From Streptomyces cinnabarinus (GTDB lineage Bacteria > Actinomycetota > Actinomycetes > Streptomycetales > Streptomycetaceae): a DNA stretch of 64,000 nucleotides. How positions within the stretch are numbered: position 1 is the first letter of the stretch; the number at the start of each line of letters is the position of its first letter. The DNA is taken from assembly GCF_027270315.1 (NCBI RefSeq), contig NZ_CP114413.1, forward strand, positions 8,246,001 through 8,310,000, written 5' to 3'. Below, piece after piece: positions 43,633 to 52,641 of the stretch. The translations under genes were made by a program, and so were the position numbers. Below the pieces are notes generated by a model, which saw only the letters and a list, made by a program, of their open reading frames with translations, was not told where the DNA came from and did no database searches.

Positions 43633-44616
43633 ATGAGTATGACCACCGCGCAGAGAGACGTGGTCGTCAAGGAGGCGGTGGGGGCCGCTGTTCCGGCCGA
43701 TCCGCGGGAGCGTGAGCGTTTGCGGCGGCGCCTTGCCAGACGGCGGGGCGGGGGGTGGTGGCCGTATCTCTTCCTGGCCCCCTGGTTCGTCGGGCTGTTC
43801 GGCCTGACGATCTATCCGATGCTCGACTCGCTCTATCTGTCCTTCACCGACTTCGACCTGCTCACTGAGGCGCAGTGGGTCGGGACCGACAACTACGAGC
43901 GGATGTTCGCCGACGACCCGGTCTTCTGGGACTCGGTGCACGCCACGCTGGTCTATGTCCTGGTGTCGGTGCCGCTGAAGCTGGCGCTCGCGCTCGGTGT
44001 GGCGATGCTGCTCAACCGGGACCTGAAGGGCATCGGGCTGTACCGGGCCGCCTTCTATCTGCCGTCCCTGCTCGGCGGGGCGGTGGCCATCGCCATCGTG
44101 TGGCGGCAGGTCTTCGGCGGCGACGGGCTGTTCAACGACTTCCTGGCCTGGTTCGGGATCGAGGGGCAGGACTGGATCTCCAGCCCGGACACCGCGCTGT
44201 ACACGCTGGTCCTGCTGGCCGTCTGGCAGTTCGGCACGCCGATGGTGATCTTCCTGGCGGGGCTGAAGCAGTTGCCGAAGGACGTCTACGAGGCCGCGGC
44301 GATCGACGGCGCCGGTCCGGTCACCCGGTTCTTCAAGATCACCCTGCCGCTGCTCACTCCGATCGTCTTCTTCAATGTGGTCCTCCAGATCATCGACGCG
44401 TTCAAGACGTTCACCCCCGCGTTCGTGATCAGCAACGGCTCCGGCGGACCGCTCAACTCGACCATGCTGTACTCCCTGTACCTGTACAAGAAGGGCTTCA
44501 CCGACCTCCAGATGGGATACGCCTCAGCGCTCGCCTGGGTGCTGTTCCTGGTCATCGCGGGCTTCACGGCGGTCAACTTCATCGCCAGCCGCTACTGGGT
44601 CCACTACGACGACTGA
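43633..44616 (+). CDS. Sugar ABC transporter permease, MalF-type (cluster 3)
   Basis: 327 residues with six membrane segments after a charged N-terminus. The EAA loop reads YEAAAIDGAGPVTRFFKITL. It is 131 bases after the binding-protein gene, separated by a repeat element, and 26 bases before the second permease. Confidence 0.9.
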   Translation: MSMTTAQRDVVVKEAVGAAVPADPRERERLRRRLARRRGGGWWPYLFLAPWFVGLFGLTIYPMLDSLYLSFTDFDLLTEAQWVGTDNYERMFADDPVFWDSVHATLVYVLVSVPLKLALALGVAMLLNRDLKGIGLYRAAFYLPSLLGGAVAIAIVWRQVFGGDGLFNDFLAWFGIEGQDWISSPDTALYTLVLLAVWQFGTPMVIFLAGLKQLPKDVYEAAAIDGAGPVTRFFKITLPLLTPIVFFNVVLQIIDAFKTFTPAFVISNGSGGPLNSTMLYSLYLYKKGFTDLQMGYASALAWVLFLVIAGFTAVNFIASRYWVHYDD

Positions 44617-44642
44617 CATCTGCGCGAGGAGTCCTTCACCCC

Positions 44643-45521
44643 ATGTCCGCCATCACCCCGAGCGCCTCACCCCTGCACCGGCTCCGCTCGCTCACCGGCT
44701 CGCGCCGTATCTTCACGCACACCCTGCTCATCGGGGTGGCCGTCGTGATGCTGTACCCGCTGCTGTGGATGCTGAGCAGCTCCCTCAAGCCCGACACCGA
44801 GATCTTCACCCACCCGGGGCTCATCCCGAACCAACTGCGCCCGGAAAACTACTCCGAGGGCTGGAGCGGCTCCGGCAACTCCTTCTCCCTCTACATCACC
44901 AACTCGCTGATCGTCACGATCGGCGCGGTGATCGGAAACGTCATCTCCTGCTCGCTGGCCGCCTACGCCTTCGCGCGCTTCGAGTTCCGCGGCAAGAAGA
45001 TCTGGTTCGGCCTGATGCTCGGCACGCTGATGCTGCCCACCCAGGCGGTGCTGATCCCGCAGTACACGATCTTCTACAACCTGACCTGGATCAACACCTT
45101 CCTGCCGCTGATCGTGCCGAAGTTCCTCGCGGTGGACGCCTTCTTCATCTTCCTGATGGTGCAGTTCATCCGCTCCATCCCGCGCGAGCTGGACCAGGCG
45201 GCGATGATGGACGGCGCGAACCCCCTGCAGATCTACTGGAAGATCATCCTGCCGCTGATGAAGCCGGCCCTGATCACCACGACGATCTTCACCTTCATCT
45301 GGACCTACGACGACTTCCTCCACCAGCTCGTCTACCTCCAGCAGAACGACAGGTTCACCGTCCCCCTGGGCCTGACCCTCTTCCTCGACCAGACGAGCGG
45401 CTCCTCGTACGGCGCGATGTTCGCGATGTCGACACTCGCCCTCCTGCCCACGCTCATCTGCTTCCTCATCTTCCAGAAGAGGCTCGTCGAAGGCATGGCC
45501 ACGTCGGGAATGAAGGGCTGA
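44643..45521 (+). CDS. Carbohydrate ABC transporter permease, MalG-type (cluster 3)
   Basis: 292 residues from the ATG at 44643. Six membrane segments; the EAA loop is a variant (LDQAAMMDGANPLQIYWKII). No ATPase gene is linked. The next gene starts six bases downstream. Confidence 0.9.
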   Translation: MSAITPSASPLHRLRSLTGSRRIFTHTLLIGVAVVMLYPLLWMLSSSLKPDTEIFTHPGLIPNQLRPENYSEGWSGSGNSFSLYITNSLIVTIGAVIGNVISCSLAAYAFARFEFRGKKIWFGLMLGTLMLPTQAVLIPQYTIFYNLTWINTFLPLIVPKFLAVDAFFIFLMVQFIRSIPRELDQAAMMDGANPLQIYWKIILPLMKPALITTTIFTFIWTYDDFLHQLVYLQQNDRFTVPLGLTLFLDQTSGSSYGAMFAMSTLALLPTLICFLIFQKRLVEGMATSGMKG

Positions 45522-45527
45522 AACCAC

Positions 45528-47363
45528 ATGCGTCTCCCGCACCAGCGCGGCCCCTTGCACCACCTGCCGGACACTCCCGAGGCCTACGACGCCGTCCTCG
45601 CCGACGTCACTGAGCAGGCCCAGGCCCGCATCACCCCCGAGGGCAACCTCGAACACCCCGACGCCCTCGACGACATCGGCGACACCTCGCTCGGCGTGAC
45701 CTCCCTGCTGGCCCTCGCCCACGCCCGCACCAAGGACGCCCGCCTGCCGGAGGCGGTGCTGCGCAGTCTCCGCTTCCATCTGCGCGAGCGCGTGTACACG
45801 GGGGACAACCCGGGCTACCCGAACCTGCGGGTGCGCGACTCCGGCTTCCCCTACGCCCGTTACGTCCTGGCGCCCGGCGCCCACCCGATCGGCGACTGGC
45901 CGAGCACGGTGTGGGCCCTGCTCCAGCTCGTCAACGTCCTCGACACGGCGGACGGGCTGATCGACGACGAAGTCCGTGCCGGGCTCGTCGAGCTGGGCCA
46001 CGGCTACTGGCGTTGGCTGACCGAGGCGACCTTCTTCAACCCGCAGGAGGCGGGCAACCAGGCCATCGGCTGTGTCGTCGGCGGCCTGATGCTCGCCGGA
46101 CACCTCCCGCCGGGGCGGGCGCAGGAGGTGCGCGGCCGCGCGCTGCGCCTGTACGGCGAGGAGATCCGCGCCCACCGGGTCCGCGACCGGGGCGCGCTGC
46201 TGCCGCCCGAGCACGGCGGCGCGTATGACAACAACTACGGCCCGATCTCCCTGTCCTTCCTCGCGCAGGCCCACCGGGTGAGCGGCGAGGAGGTGTTCGC
46301 GGAGGACGGCGACACCCTCGCCCGCTACCTCGACGCCCGCCTGACGAACGGCGGCTTCGACCTCGGCGGCCCGCGCTACAGCGAGCAGCACTCGGGCTTC
46401 GAATCGGTACTGGGCCTGCGCTACTTCGGTGCCCGCGTCGGCGCCGACATCGGCCGCTATCGCGGGGACAGCCGCTGGGGCCGGCACGCGGTGAAGCCGG
46501 ACGGCGGCATCGACGGGCACTTCGCGTTCATGCTGGTGTGGCAGATCCAGGACACCACGCCCTGGCACCGCACCCCGTCCGAGGCCACGCACCGGCACCA
46601 ACTGCGCGCCGGAAGCGTGTCGGTGGCCTTCGACAGCCGGATGACCCCCTCGCTGATCGAGGCGGCGGGGACCTACTACCTCCCCGCGGCGGTCAACCGC
46701 CAGCACGGCTTCGGCCCGGTCGTGGACGGCTTCCTGCTGTGCCGGCCGATGGGCGAGGTCCGGGTCCGCGACGCGAGCGCGGTTGGCCTGACGGCGAAGC
46801 TGGTCACGAAGCCGGTCGTCGGCCGCGACCATGTGCTGCGCCATGTGCGCTCGCTGTACGTCACGGACGGCACCGCCCTGTGGCTGACGGTGGCCGTGGA
46901 GCGACTCCCCGGCGACCCCTACCTGCTCGCCGGGTTCCCCTACGCGGCAGACGAGGGCGACCGAGTCCGCCGAACCTGCATCCCGGATGCCGTCGGCGCG
47001 GGCGAACTCCGCCTGACCCACCCGGAGTCGGACACCCCGGACCACTTCGACGCCCGCACGGCACGAACCCAGGAACAGGCGGCCTTCGCCCTCGCGGCGG
47101 ACCCCCGCGGCTACGGCAACCCCGACGAGGGCTGGCGCCACCTGCTCACCTCGACGGCCCTGGAGGCGGAACCCGCCCCGAACACCCCGGCGGACCTGCA
47201 CGTGTTCGCGGTGCGCTACGGCGGACAGGGCCCGTTCGCCCCGCGGTTCGAGCGGACGGAGGAGGGGCTGACCGTCCGCACGGAGTCGTTCACGGCACTG
47301 CTGGGAGACCCGGCGGGCGACGCCACCGGCGATCCGGCGCTGACGCTGCGCCCGCTACCTTGA
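45528..47363 (+). CDS. Probable cytoplasmic alpha/alpha-toroid carbohydrate-active protein
   Basis: 611 residues without a signal peptide or membrane segment. Residues 1-340 are helical with the periodic pattern of an alpha/alpha toroid (GVTSLLALAHARTKDARLPE; FFNPQEAGNQAIGCVVGG; YDNNYGPISLSFLAQAHRVS; RYSEQHSGFESVLGLRYFGA). The remaining part is beta-rich. The layout resembles heparinase II/III-type or related lyases, but I cannot name a family. It is the last gene of the cluster 3 import operon, six bases after the permease, so it probably degrades the imported oligosaccharide inside the cell. Confidence 0.6.
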   Translation: MRLPHQRGPLHHLPDTPEAYDAVLADVTEQAQARITPEGNLEHPDALDDIGDTSLGVTSLLALAHARTKDARLPEAVLRSLRFHLRERVYTGDNPGYPNLRVRDSGFPYARYVLAPGAHPIGDWPSTVWALLQLVNVLDTADGLIDDEVRAGLVELGHGYWRWLTEATFFNPQEAGNQAIGCVVGGLMLAGHLPPGRAQEVRGRALRLYGEEIRAHRVRDRGALLPPEHGGAYDNNYGPISLSFLAQAHRVSGEEVFAEDGDTLARYLDARLTNGGFDLGGPRYSEQHSGFESVLGLRYFGARVGADIGRYRGDSRWGRHAVKPDGGIDGHFAFMLVWQIQDTTPWHRTPSEATHRHQLRAGSVSVAFDSRMTPSLIEAAGTYYLPAAVNRQHGFGPVVDGFLLCRPMGEVRVRDASAVGLTAKLVTKPVVGRDHVLRHVRSLYVTDGTALWLTVAVERLPGDPYLLAGFPYAADEGDRVRRTCIPDAVGAGELRLTHPESDTPDHFDARTARTQEQAAFALAADPRGYGNPDEGWRHLLTSTALEAEPAPNTPADLHVFAVRYGGQGPFAPRFERTEEGLTVRTESFTALLGDPAGDATGDPALTLRPLP

Positions 47364-47390
47364 CAGCCCTGATCACGAGGAGGGGTTGCG

Positions 47391-47570
47391 ATGGCCGACC
47401 ACACGGCACATGCCCACAAGGCGCGGGAGCTGCTGGAAGCGAGCGACAAATGGACCAAGGGCCGACTCAGCGCGGACCAGCTCATCGCACATGCCCAAGT
47501 GGAGGCCCTGCTCGCACTGGCGGCCGCGATCGCCGCCGACCGCGCCTCCACCCCGAGGGAGCATGGCTGA
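47391..47570 (+). CDS. Small 59-residue helical protein
   Basis: Starts MADHTAHAHKARELLEASDK and continues through KWTKGRLSADQLIAHAQVEA to AAAIAADRASTPREHG. The ribosome-binding site is excellent (GAGGAGGGG, seven bases) and codon use is typical. It is 27 bases after the toroid gene. Function unknown. Confidence 0.65.
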   Translation: MADHTAHAHKARELLEASDKWTKGRLSADQLIAHAQVEALLALAAAIAADRASTPREHG

Positions 47571-47605
47571 CGGCCTGATCAGCGTCTGCGGGTCACGTCT
47601 GCGGG

Positions 47606-47908
47606 TCACGCCTCCAGGACCCGGCGCTTCTGCTCCTCGAACTCCGCCTCGGAGAGCACGCCCTGTGCCTTGAGGTCGCCGAGCTGCTTCAGCTGCTCGA
47701 TCTTGTCGGTCATGTCGGGGGTCGGCGCGGGCGCAGGCGCGGGCGCCGGAGGCTGCTGGGTGTAGGAAGGCGGGGGCGCGGCCGCGTACTGGGCGCGCTC
47801 CTGCTCGGCCCAGCGGCCTCGCTGTCTGCGGCTCACCCGGTTCGACACCGCGGTCGCCGTTCCGGACACGATGGCGGTGCGCGCGACCCCGCGCAGGAGA
47901 CCTGGCAT
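47606..47908 (-). CDS. SHOCT-domain protein
   Basis: 100 residues. A basic N-terminal part (SRRQRGRWAEQERAQYAAA) and a proline/alanine linker lead to a C-terminal SHOCT motif (KIEQLKQLGDLKAQGVLSEA, then EFEEQKRRVL). The SHOCT motif is a short oligomerisation or targeting helix pair found at the ends of many bacterial proteins. Function unknown. Confidence 0.8.
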   Translation of the reverse strand: MPGLLRGVARTAIVSGTATAVSNRVSRRQRGRWAEQERAQYAAAPPPSYTQQPPAPAPAPAPTPDMTDKIEQLKQLGDLKAQGVLSEAEFEEQKRRVLEA

Positions 47909-47943
47909 GACTGATCCCTCTCTGTCCGTCAGCGGTTCTTCGT

Positions 47944-48387
47944 TCAGGTGGCGGACTCCGCCTCGTCCAGGGCGGCGACCAGCGCGGGTACCGGGATCCG
48001 CCCGGAGGCGATCAGCTGGGCGCCGCCGCGGCGCAGGGCGGCGGCGAAGGGCGCGGCCCAGCGGTTCTCGTAGACCAGGATGCCGGCGGAGCTGCCGGGT
48101 TCCAGCGCGGCCGCCGCGTCCTCGATGTCGTCCTGGCCCAGCAGCCCGGACGACGCGCCCTCGAAGACGGCCAGGTCGAGCGTGCCGTCGCCGTCGAGAT
48201 CCGCGATCTCCAGGCCGCTCACGGTCCCGTCGTCGTCCTTTCTGACGAACATCAGGTCCATGATCCGAATGATGCCGCGGTCCACGAGGTCGACCAGGAG
48301 AGGGAAGCCCTCGCCGGTCATACGGTTGCCGGGGAACTCGACGACCAGGTAGTCGATCGGGCCCACGTCTTCGAGTTCGTCGCTCAC
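47944..48387 (-). CDS. DUF6325-like protein
   Basis: 147 residues from the GTG at 48387 with AGGGG upstream. The start GPIDYLVVEFPGNRMTGEGF and the acidic LEIADLDGDGTLDLAVFEGA match a Streptomyces family of this type that is often next to a SHOCT-domain protein, as here. The role is unknown. Confidence 0.75.
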   Translation of the reverse strand: MSDELEDVGPIDYLVVEFPGNRMTGEGFPLLVDLVDRGIIRIMDLMFVRKDDDGTVSGLEIADLDGDGTLDLAVFEGASSGLLGQDDIEDAAAALEPGSSAGILVYENRWAAPFAAALRRGGAQLIASGRIPVPALVAALDEAESAT

Positions 48388-48481
48388 GGTGTCACCCCTG
48401 GTGCTCGCGGGTGCCCCCCGTGGGCATCCGCCCCTCAATTGCAGCACCGGCCCGCGGGCGTCGCACCTCGGCCGGGCGCGG

Positions 48482-49135
48482 TCAGGCCCGCCGCAGTGCC
48501 GGGCCCGTCGCAACGACAAGATCTGCGCGCCCGCGGGTACCGGCCACCAGATCGGCGTTGCGCTGGTCAGTGCCCCGCACCCAGGCCACCGCCGCCTCGT
48601 GGCTCTTGCCGAACTCCTCGTGGCGGGCGACCAGCCGGCGGATCCGCTCCTGCTCGGGCAGCTCGCAGAACCACACCTCGTCGAGCGCGGGGCGTACGCG
48701 GGCCCAGGAGTCCGTCTCCAGCAGCAGGTAGTTGCCCTCGGTCACCACCAGGCGGGCCGACGGCGGTACCGGGATGGTGCCCGCGATCGGCTGTTCCAGG
48801 ACCCGTTCGAAGCCCGGCGCGTACACCACCTCCTGGTCCGGCTCCTCGCGCAGCCGCCGCAGCAGCGCCGCGTACCCCGCCGCGTCGAAGGTGTCCGGCG
48901 CGCCCTTGCGGTCGCGTCGGCCCAGGCGGTCCAGCTCGCTGTCGGCGAGGTGGAAGCCGTCCATGGGGACGTGGGCGACCCAGGGTGTCCCGGACCCGTT
49001 CAGCTCCTGGACGAGGCGCTCGGCAAGCGTCGTCTTCCCTGCGCCGGGGCTGCCCGCGATGCCGAGGACCGCTCGGTGCCCGGAGGCCGGGAGGGCGCGG
49101 GCGCGGGCCAGGAGATCGTCGAAAGTCGGGGACAC
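48482..49135 (-). CDS. Nucleoside/nucleotide kinase-like P-loop protein
   Basis: 217 residues from the GTG at 49135. A Walker A motif is present (GIAGSPGAGKTT), followed by HVPMDGFHLADSELDRLGRR as in uridine- and pantothenate-type kinases, and VVTEGNYLLLET in the later strand. The substrate could be a nucleoside, fructose-type sugar or other small alcohol; the sequence does not decide it. It is divergent from the following membrane protein. Confidence 0.82.
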   Translation of the reverse strand: MSPTFDDLLARARALPASGHRAVLGIAGSPGAGKTTLAERLVQELNGSGTPWVAHVPMDGFHLADSELDRLGRRDRKGAPDTFDAAGYAALLRRLREEPDQEVVYAPGFERVLEQPIAGTIPVPPSARLVVTEGNYLLLETDSWARVRPALDEVWFCELPEQERIRRLVARHEEFGKSHEAAVAWVRGTDQRNADLVAGTRGRADLVVATGPALRRA

Positions 49136-49262
49136 ACGCCGAGTCTGTCATCCGGCCCGTGCCGCGCGGCCGTCATGCACCTGGCCGAACCGGACCCTGC
49201 GCTCCCGCACCGACCGAGTTAGTTTGTCCGTGTTTTCTCCTTTTCCCTGGCAGGGGTGGACT

Positions 49263-50762
49263 ATGGCCCACGACACGAACGCCATGCTCGTAGGTATGGG
49301 GCGACGCGAAGCGGCGGCCGTGTCCGGGAGGTCCTGGCGGATGCGCGGCAACGCCCTGCTCGCCGCGGTGGCCGCTGGTTTCACCGCCGCGCAACTCCTC
49401 CTCGTCCGCCCGGACATGGGGCTCGGCTGGGACGAGACGGTCTATATCAGCCAGGTCGGCGACCAGGCCCCGGCCGCCTTCTTCAGCGCACCCCGCGCCC
49501 GGGGCGTCTCCCTGCTGGTGGCGCCGATCGCCTCCTGGTCGTCCTCCACCGGCCTGCTGCGGGTCTATCTCGCCGTCCTCTCCGGAATCGCCCTCTTCCT
49601 CGCCCTGCGCGCCTGGCGCGGAGTGTTCCCGATCCGGGTCGTGGCCGGCGGCGGCGCCCTGTTCGGCTCCCTGTGGGTGACGCTCTTCTACGGCCCGCAG
49701 GCCATGCCCAACCTCTGGGTCGCCCTCGGCGCCCTGCTCGCCGTCGGCTGCTACCTGCGCGCCCGCGCCGCGGACCGCCCCGACCGGCGGGCCCTGTGGG
49801 GCGTGGCCGTGGGCGCCGCCCTCATGGCGGTGATGCGCCCGACCGACGCGGTCTGGGTCGCCCTGCCCCTGCTGGCGGTCGCGGCGGTCCTGCGGCACTG
49901 GCGGCTCGGCCTCGTCACCACGGCGGGCCTGGTGGCCGGTGCCGTCCCCTGGGTGGTGGAGGCGTACACCTCCTACGGGGGCCTGCGCGAACGGCTCGCC
50001 CAGGCGTCACGGGTCCAGGGCGACCTGGGCTGGCACCTCGCCGTGGACGACCAGATGCGCAGTCTGGTCGGGCGGACGCTGTGCCGGCCGTGCACCGGGT
50101 CCATGCCCGAGCCGGTCCTCCTCGTGTGGTGGGTGCTGCTGCCGCTGCTCGCCGCGCTCGGGCTCGTCGTCGCCGTACGCGCCGGACGCACCGCGCCCAG
50201 CCTGATCCCGCTGGCCTGCGCCACCACCGCCGCCGTCCCGTACCTGTTCCTCATCGGCTACGCGGCGCCCCGCTTCCTGCTGCCCGCCTACGCGCTGCTG
50301 GCCATTCCCGTCGCCGACGGTCTGCTGCACCTGGTCACCACCCCGGGCGGCCGGTGGCGGCCGGTCGCCGCGAGCGTCCTCGCGGTCGCGGTGGCCGGAC
50401 ATCTGGCCGTGCAGTTCGCCGTCCTGAACCACATCACCGACCGCACCGTCCGCGACCACGGAGTCTGGGCCCGCGACGTCGAGGCGATGCGCGCCCTCGG
50501 TGTCCGCCCGCCCTGTCTGCTCACCGGCCACGAGGCCATCCCGATCGCCTACTACGCGGGCTGCTCCTCGGGCGCGATCCACGGCAACAACGCCAACATG
50601 ACGCGGGCGGAGATCCTGAGCACCGCACGCCGGGAACCGGTCGCCCACCTCAGCGTGCTCGGCGGCACCCCGCCCGCCTACGCCCGCGGCTGGCAGTTGC
50701 ACCGGCTCGACGGCATGGACGTCCGCATCGCGCCGACGCCCCGCGAGGGCGGACCCGAATGA
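49263..50762 (+). CDS. GT-C-type membrane glycosyltransferase
   Basis: 499 residues from the ATG at 49263 with AGGGGTGG upstream; the longer frame is not coding. About ten membrane segments and the first-loop acidic pair (GLGWDETVYISQVG) fit the GT39/GT-C class using lipid-linked sugar donors. Its stop overlaps the next gene by four bases, so the two products probably act together on an exported glycolipid or glycan. Confidence 0.75.
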   Translation: MAHDTNAMLVGMGRREAAAVSGRSWRMRGNALLAAVAAGFTAAQLLLVRPDMGLGWDETVYISQVGDQAPAAFFSAPRARGVSLLVAPIASWSSSTGLLRVYLAVLSGIALFLALRAWRGVFPIRVVAGGGALFGSLWVTLFYGPQAMPNLWVALGALLAVGCYLRARAADRPDRRALWGVAVGAALMAVMRPTDAVWVALPLLAVAAVLRHWRLGLVTTAGLVAGAVPWVVEAYTSYGGLRERLAQASRVQGDLGWHLAVDDQMRSLVGRTLCRPCTGSMPEPVLLVWWVLLPLLAALGLVVAVRAGRTAPSLIPLACATTAAVPYLFLIGYAAPRFLLPAYALLAIPVADGLLHLVTTPGGRWRPVAASVLAVAVAGHLAVQFAVLNHITDRTVRDHGVWARDVEAMRALGVRPPCLLTGHEAIPIAYYAGCSSGAIHGNNANMTRAEILSTARREPVAHLSVLGGTPPAYARGWQLHRLDGMDVRIAPTPREGGPE

Positions 50763-51712
50763 CATCCGGGCCGCTCGTCGCGGCTCCCACCCGAAGACGG
50801 TCCGCCTACTGGCACACCGCGCTCGGCCTCACCGTCCTGGTGGCCGCCGGGTGGCTGGCCCGGCGGCACTGGCCGGTGCTGGAGACCGGCGCCGTCCGCC
50901 TCGCCCTGGCCGACCAGGGCTGGCTGCTGGTGGCGGCGACCGCCGCCGTCGGCACCTGGCTGTGCGCGGCCCTCGCCCAGCAGGGCGCGGTGCCCGAGCG
51001 GCTGCCCCGAGGGCGGCTCGTGGCCGCGCAGTTCGCCGCCTCCGCCGCCAACCACGTGCTGCCCGCCGGGCTCGGCGCGGGCGTGGTGAACCTGCGCTTC
51101 CTCATGCGCCGCGGACTGCCGGCCGCCCGCGCGGCCACCGCCGTGGCGGTCAAGGGCACCGCCGGAGCAGTCGTCCGGGCCGCCCTGATCGCCGCCCTGA
51201 CCCTCGCCTGCCCCGGGGTCCTCAGCCTGCCGCGCGGCGCCCCCGGCCTGCCCGCACTCCTGCTCGCCACGGCCGTCGCCGCGGCGGTCACCGCGCTGCT
51301 GGCCGGGCCGCTGCGCGAGCGCCGCCGGCGCGTGCTCGGCGCCGCCGTCGCCGACATCAGGGCCGTGCACGCCCGGCCGCGGCGGGCGGCGGCGCTGTGG
51401 GGCGGCTCGCTCGCCTTCGCCGTACTGCACTGTGCGGTGCTGATCGCCGTCACCCAGGCCGTCGCCCTGCCGCTGCCGCCCGCGCGGGTGGCGCTGCTCT
51501 ACCTCGCCGCCAGCACTGCCGCCGCCCTGCTGCCCACCCCCGGCGGGCTCGGCTCCCTCGACGCGGCCCTCGCGCTCGCCCTGACCGCGGCCGGGGCACC
51601 CGCCGCCTCGGCCGCCTCCGCGGTCCTCGGGTACCGGCTGCTGACGGTGTGGCTGCCGCTGCTGCCCGGCCTGCTGGTGCTCGGGGTGCTGATCCGCCGC
51701 AAGGCCCTGTGA
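50759..51712 (+). CDS. Flippase-like / LPG-synthase-TM-domain membrane protein
   Basis: 317 residues with about eight membrane segments. NHVLPAGLGAGVVNLRFLMR and LLPTPGGLGSLDAALALALT match the conserved membrane motifs of the UPF0104/lysylphosphatidylglycerol-synthase transmembrane family, whose glycan-linked members may move lipid-linked sugars. ATGA overlap with the preceding glycosyltransferase fixes the start and indicates joint action. Confidence 0.8.
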   Translation: MTSGPLVAAPTRRRSAYWHTALGLTVLVAAGWLARRHWPVLETGAVRLALADQGWLLVAATAAVGTWLCAALAQQGAVPERLPRGRLVAAQFAASAANHVLPAGLGAGVVNLRFLMRRGLPAARAATAVAVKGTAGAVVRAALIAALTLACPGVLSLPRGAPGLPALLLATAVAAAVTALLAGPLRERRRRVLGAAVADIRAVHARPRRAAALWGGSLAFAVLHCAVLIAVTQAVALPLPPARVALLYLAASTAAALLPTPGGLGSLDAALALALTAAGAPAASAASAVLGYRLLTVWLPLLPGLLVLGVLIRRKAL

Positions 51713-51785
51713 CCCGCGCGGCGTTTCCCGTGCCCGCGCTTCAGGTAGGACACCCTTTGTCGGATCACGGACGAGGGGGAGTTCC

Positions 51786-52640
51786 ATGACGCACGGCGAG
51801 TACGGCGGGGGACTGGACGAGGAGTTCTTCGTCCCGGGATCCTCGTCCTTCACCGAGTTCCTCGCGGCGCACCGCCCGGAGCTGCTCAGCACGCGCAGGG
51901 TCCTGCCGGACGGGATGCGGGCCGCGCCCGACCAGGTGCCGCACGGCACCACCGTGCTCGCCCTCACCTACCGCGACGGAGTGCTGATCGCCGGGGACCG
52001 GCGGGCCACCATGGGCAACGTCATCGCCCAGCGGGATCTGGAGAAGGTGCACCCGGCCGACGATCACACGGCCGTCGCCTTCGCCGGGACCGTCGGACTC
52101 GCCGTCGACATGGTCAAGCTCTACCAGGTGGAGCTGACCCACTTCGAGAAGATCGAGGGCATCCCGATGACCCTGGGCGGCAAGGCGCGCCGCCTGGCCG
52201 GCATGATCCGCGAGAACCTCGGCCAGGCCATGCAGGGCCTCGCCGTCGTCCCCCTGCTCACCGGCTACGACCCGGCCCGGCCCGAGGGCGAACGGGGCCG
52301 CATCTTCAGCTTCGACCTCGCCGGCGGCCTGTACGAGAAGCAGGACTTCCACGCCGAGGGATCCGGATCCCCTTACGCCCGGGGCGCGTTGAAGAAGCTG
52401 TTCCACCGGGGCATGTCCCGCCGCGACGCGTCCCTTGCGGCGCTCCAGGCGCTCTACGACGCCGCCGACGACGACTCCGCGACCGGCGGCCCGGACCTCA
52501 ACCGCCGGATCTTCCCGATCGTCTCGGTCATCACCGAGGACGGCTTCGAGCGGCTGCCGGAAGCCGAGACGGAGCGGCTGAGCCGCGAGATGATCGAGCA
52601 GCGCCAAACCCACCCGGACGGGCCCACAGTCGCCCCGTAG
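51786..52640 (+). CDS. prcB: Orphan proteasome beta subunit
   Basis: 284 residues. The propeptide (FVPGSSSFTEFLAAHRPELL) ends in VPHG, and the mature enzyme starts at Thr55 (TTVLALTYRDGVLIAGDRRA), with mature Asp17 and Lys33 (RDLEKV) also in place, so catalysis is predicted. It is a normal length for actinobacterial PrcB. However, prcA, pup, dop, mpa/arc and pafA are all absent here: the neighbours are a glycosyltransferase pair and an unrelated convergent gene two bases away. It is therefore probably a second, divergent beta subunit that assembles with an alpha subunit encoded elsewhere. Confidence 0.93.
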   Translation: MTHGEYGGGLDEEFFVPGSSSFTEFLAAHRPELLSTRRVLPDGMRAAPDQVPHGTTVLALTYRDGVLIAGDRRATMGNVIAQRDLEKVHPADDHTAVAFAGTVGLAVDMVKLYQVELTHFEKIEGIPMTLGGKARRLAGMIRENLGQAMQGLAVVPLLTGYDPARPEGERGRIFSFDLAGGLYEKQDFHAEGSGSPYARGALKKLFHRGMSRRDASLAALQALYDAADDDSATGGPDLNRRIFPIVSVITEDGFERLPEAETERLSREMIEQRQTHPDGPTVAP

Positions 52641-52641
52641 C

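Noticed and set aside
44667..47201. 844-codon open frame on the minus strand
   Set aside because: Antisense to a permease and the toroid-type protein; glycine/valine/arginine-rich composition and no recognisable motif.
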